DNA from: JAVBTR01 sp031556065 | Lineage (GTDB): Bacteria > Bacillota > Clostridia > Christensenellales > Aristaeellaceae | Length of the DNA: 60,593 nucleotides | Assembly: GCA_031556065.1 (NCBI GenBank) | Contig: JAVBTR010000016.1 | Coordinates: 1 to 60,593, forward strand | Direction of reading: 5' to 3' | Shown here: piece by piece, positions 59,163-60,593 of the stretch | How the letters are laid out: each line of letters begins with the position of its first letter | Numbering within the stretch: the stretch's first letter is position 1 | Made by a program: the position numbers and the translations under genes | Notes under the pieces: generated by a model | Seen by the model: the letters and a program-made list of their open reading frames with translations, nothing else | Told to the model about the DNA's origin: nothing | The model's database searches: none

Positions 59163-60413
59163 ATGCAAAGGATTAAGAATCACCCATTGGTGGCATCCCT
59201 TTTATCCTTGGAAGGCAATCCCCGTGTTCTGGTTTTTTTAGAGCCTCTTTGGGGCATTCCCTATAACCTTATTGCCCCCTTTGCCACCCTTTATATGTAT
59301 GCCCAAGGGGTCAACGATGCGCAGATCGGGCTGATCCTTTCTATTTCCACCATCATCAAGGTGTTTTTTGCCTTCGGGGGCGGCATTATTACCGATAAGC
59401 TGGGCCGCAAAACCACCACCAATATGGGCGATCTGCTGGGCTGGACGGTAGCCTGCGTCATTTGGGCCATATCGGATAATTTCTGGTGGTTTCTGGCCGC
59501 CACCCTTATGAACAGCTTCGAGCATGTGAACCAAACCGCCTGGCAATGCCTTTTGGTGGAGGACGCCCAGGAAAAGGACGTTGTGAACATGTATACATGG
59601 ATCAACATTGCGGGGCTGCTGGCCGTGTTCTTTGCCCCTATTTCCGGGCTGTTAATCGAGCGCTATTCCTTGGTGCCTGTGGTACGGACCTTATACGGCA
59701 TCTTCGCTTTCACTATGCTGATCAAAGCCTACATCACCTTCCGCTACACCTCGGAAACCACCCAGGGCAAAATCCGCAAGGCCCAGACAAAGAACACGCC
59801 GGTTATGCAAATGGTGCGGGAATACAAGCGGGTCTTCCCTTTAATGTTTAAAGACAGCAACATGGTGCGTATTTTTATTATTACTGTTTTGCTTAGCATT
59901 TCCGGCATGGTTACAGGCACCTTCTTCGGCCTTTATGCTAACTTGAATTTGGGGGTATCCCAAAGCCTGCTGGCCATTTTCCCCATTTTCCGCGCGGCGG
60001 TGATGCTGGTGTTCTTCTTTGGCCTTGCCAAGATACTGGACCGGTTCAAAGTTAAAAAGCCCCTGATCGTGGGGCTTGTGCTAAGCACTATCTCTTTGAT
60101 TTTGCTGGCCTTAAGCCCCAAAGGCATGCTTTGGCCATTGATTCTCTACACCTTGTTGGATGCCGTTGCCAACTGCCTGATCATGCCACGGAAGGATTCC
60201 ATGCTCATGACAGGGATCGATAAGCAAGAACGGGCAAGAATTCTGGCTCTGGTGGTAGGCTGCAGCTTTATCTGCACAACGCCCTTTGGTTACCTGGCGG
60301 GGCTGTTATCCCAATGGGATCGGCGCCTGCCCTTCGTTTTCGCGGCGCTGCTGTATGTGCTGTGCATTGTGACCATGGCCCGTTACAAGGACGAGCCTAA
60401 CGAGGAAATCTAG
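59163..60413 (+). CDS. MFS transporter
   Basis: A 416-residue major facilitator with about twelve helices. The loop 2-3 motif is visible as GGIITDKLGRKTTTNMG, and the second-half equivalent around AKILDRFKVKKP. The central loop near residues 195-215 is basic. Substrate not determinable; the WGIPYNLIAPFATLYMYAQG start resembles uncharacterised Firmicute MFS proteins. GGAGG lies 11 bases upstream of the ATG. It ends just before the hairpin array at the window edge. Confidence 0.9.
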   Translation: MQRIKNHPLVASLLSLEGNPRVLVFLEPLWGIPYNLIAPFATLYMYAQGVNDAQIGLILSISTIIKVFFAFGGGIITDKLGRKTTTNMGDLLGWTVACVIWAISDNFWWFLAATLMNSFEHVNQTAWQCLLVEDAQEKDVVNMYTWINIAGLLAVFFAPISGLLIERYSLVPVVRTLYGIFAFTMLIKAYITFRYTSETTQGKIRKAQTKNTPVMQMVREYKRVFPLMFKDSNMVRIFIITVLLSISGMVTGTFFGLYANLNLGVSQSLLAIFPIFRAAVMLVFFFGLAKILDRFKVKKPLIVGLVLSTISLILLALSPKGMLWPLILYTLLDAVANCLIMPRKDSMLMTGIDKQERARILALVVGCSFICTTPFGYLAGLLSQWDRRLPFVFAALLYVLCIVTMARYKDEPNEEI

Positions 60414-60438
60414 CGTCTTTGGCTATGGCAGTAAGCAT

Positions 60439-60580
60439 AAGGGATTTCATCCCTTCAGCGCGTCGACAAAGTCGACGCTTTCGTGCGACACAGGTGTCGC
60501 ACGAGGGATTTCCCTCACTGCACTGTAAAATCTTCGATTTTACGGTCGGGGCCATCGGCCCATTAAGGCCCTGAAAGGGC
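60439..60580. repeat. Array of seven consecutive small hairpins
   Basis: Seven adjacent perfect inverted repeats with 2- to 4-base loops. Arms: 60439-60445/60449-60455, 60460-60467/60471-60478, 60482-60490/60495-60503, 60503-60508/60511-60516, 60525-60532/60536-60543, 60549-60553/60557-60561, 60568-60572/60576-60580. Each hairpin has a different sequence, unlike a CRISPR. The first one shares 15 bases with the centre of the palindrome at 13158. It may continue past the window. Confidence 0.8.
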
Positions 60581-60593
60581 TTCGGGCAAGGTA

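Noticed and set aside
60439..60580. CRISPR array
   Set aside because: The stems differ in sequence and there are no equal repeats or spacers; no cas genes are present.

Overview
The window comes from a spore-forming, Gram-positive-type Clostridia genome (Bacillota) with roughly even GC. Sporulation genes support this: spoIVA with a sigma-E-like promoter, a Gin/CsfB-type anti-sigma protein and a BofC-like protein. The many glycoside hydrolases, carbohydrate ABC importers and sugar regulators point to an anaerobe living on plant or mucus polysaccharides. Genus cannot be told from the sequence. No rRNA, tRNA, CRISPR array, prophage or intact insertion sequence was seen.

Layout. 1-5.6 kb: a PRC-barrel / small protein / AI-2E-type permease operon, a polytopic membrane protein, an ECF sigma factor with a long C-terminal extension, and asnA. 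5.7-9.2 kb: L-fucose isomerase and a fuculose-phosphate-type aldolase divergent from an AraC regulator. 9.2-13.2 kb: an ArsR-type operon, a Fpg/Nei-like glycosylase lacking the N-terminal proline, a Vat-like acetyltransferase, and spoIVA. 13.2-20.6 kb: an XRE-cupin regulator, two tandem GH39 enzymes and a split transketolase in one operon, next to a racemase-family protein and a sugar isomerase; a shared operator-like palindrome lies on both sides. 20.6-30.4 kb: a minus-strand sugar locus with binding protein, two permeases, YesN/YesM-type two-component system, GH127 and sulfatase. 30.5-36.9 kb: a diguanylate cyclase with a structured leader, a DUF1874-like protein, a HAD phosphatase, BofC-like and Gin-like sporulation genes, YitT, a DMT permease and an rRNA methyltransferase. 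37-46.8 kb: GH3 with a LacI regulator, divergent GH67 alpha-glucuronidase, an MBL hydrolase, and GH2 coupled to queH. 46.8-57 kb: a MarR-controlled heterodimeric ABC exporter and an oligopeptide-type importer. 57.1-60.6 kb: rhaM, a peptidoglycan-binding secreted protein, an MFS transporter and, at the right edge, an array of seven consecutive small hairpins.

How it fits together. All the glycoside hydrolases and the sulfatase lack signal peptides. The cell therefore probably imports oligosaccharides through ABC systems and finishes digestion in the cytoplasm (xylosides by GH39/GH3, glucuronoxylan ends by GH67, arabinofuranosides by GH127, galactosides by GH2), feeding pentoses to transketolase and deoxyhexoses to the fuc enzymes. 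The importer permeases have no cognate ATPase here and would need a shared MsmX-type ATPase from elsewhere. The least explained elements are three palindromic structures (13.2, 51.0 and 60.4 kb), the structured leader of the diguanylate cyclase, the internal start in the sigma-factor gene, and the DUF1874-like protein.
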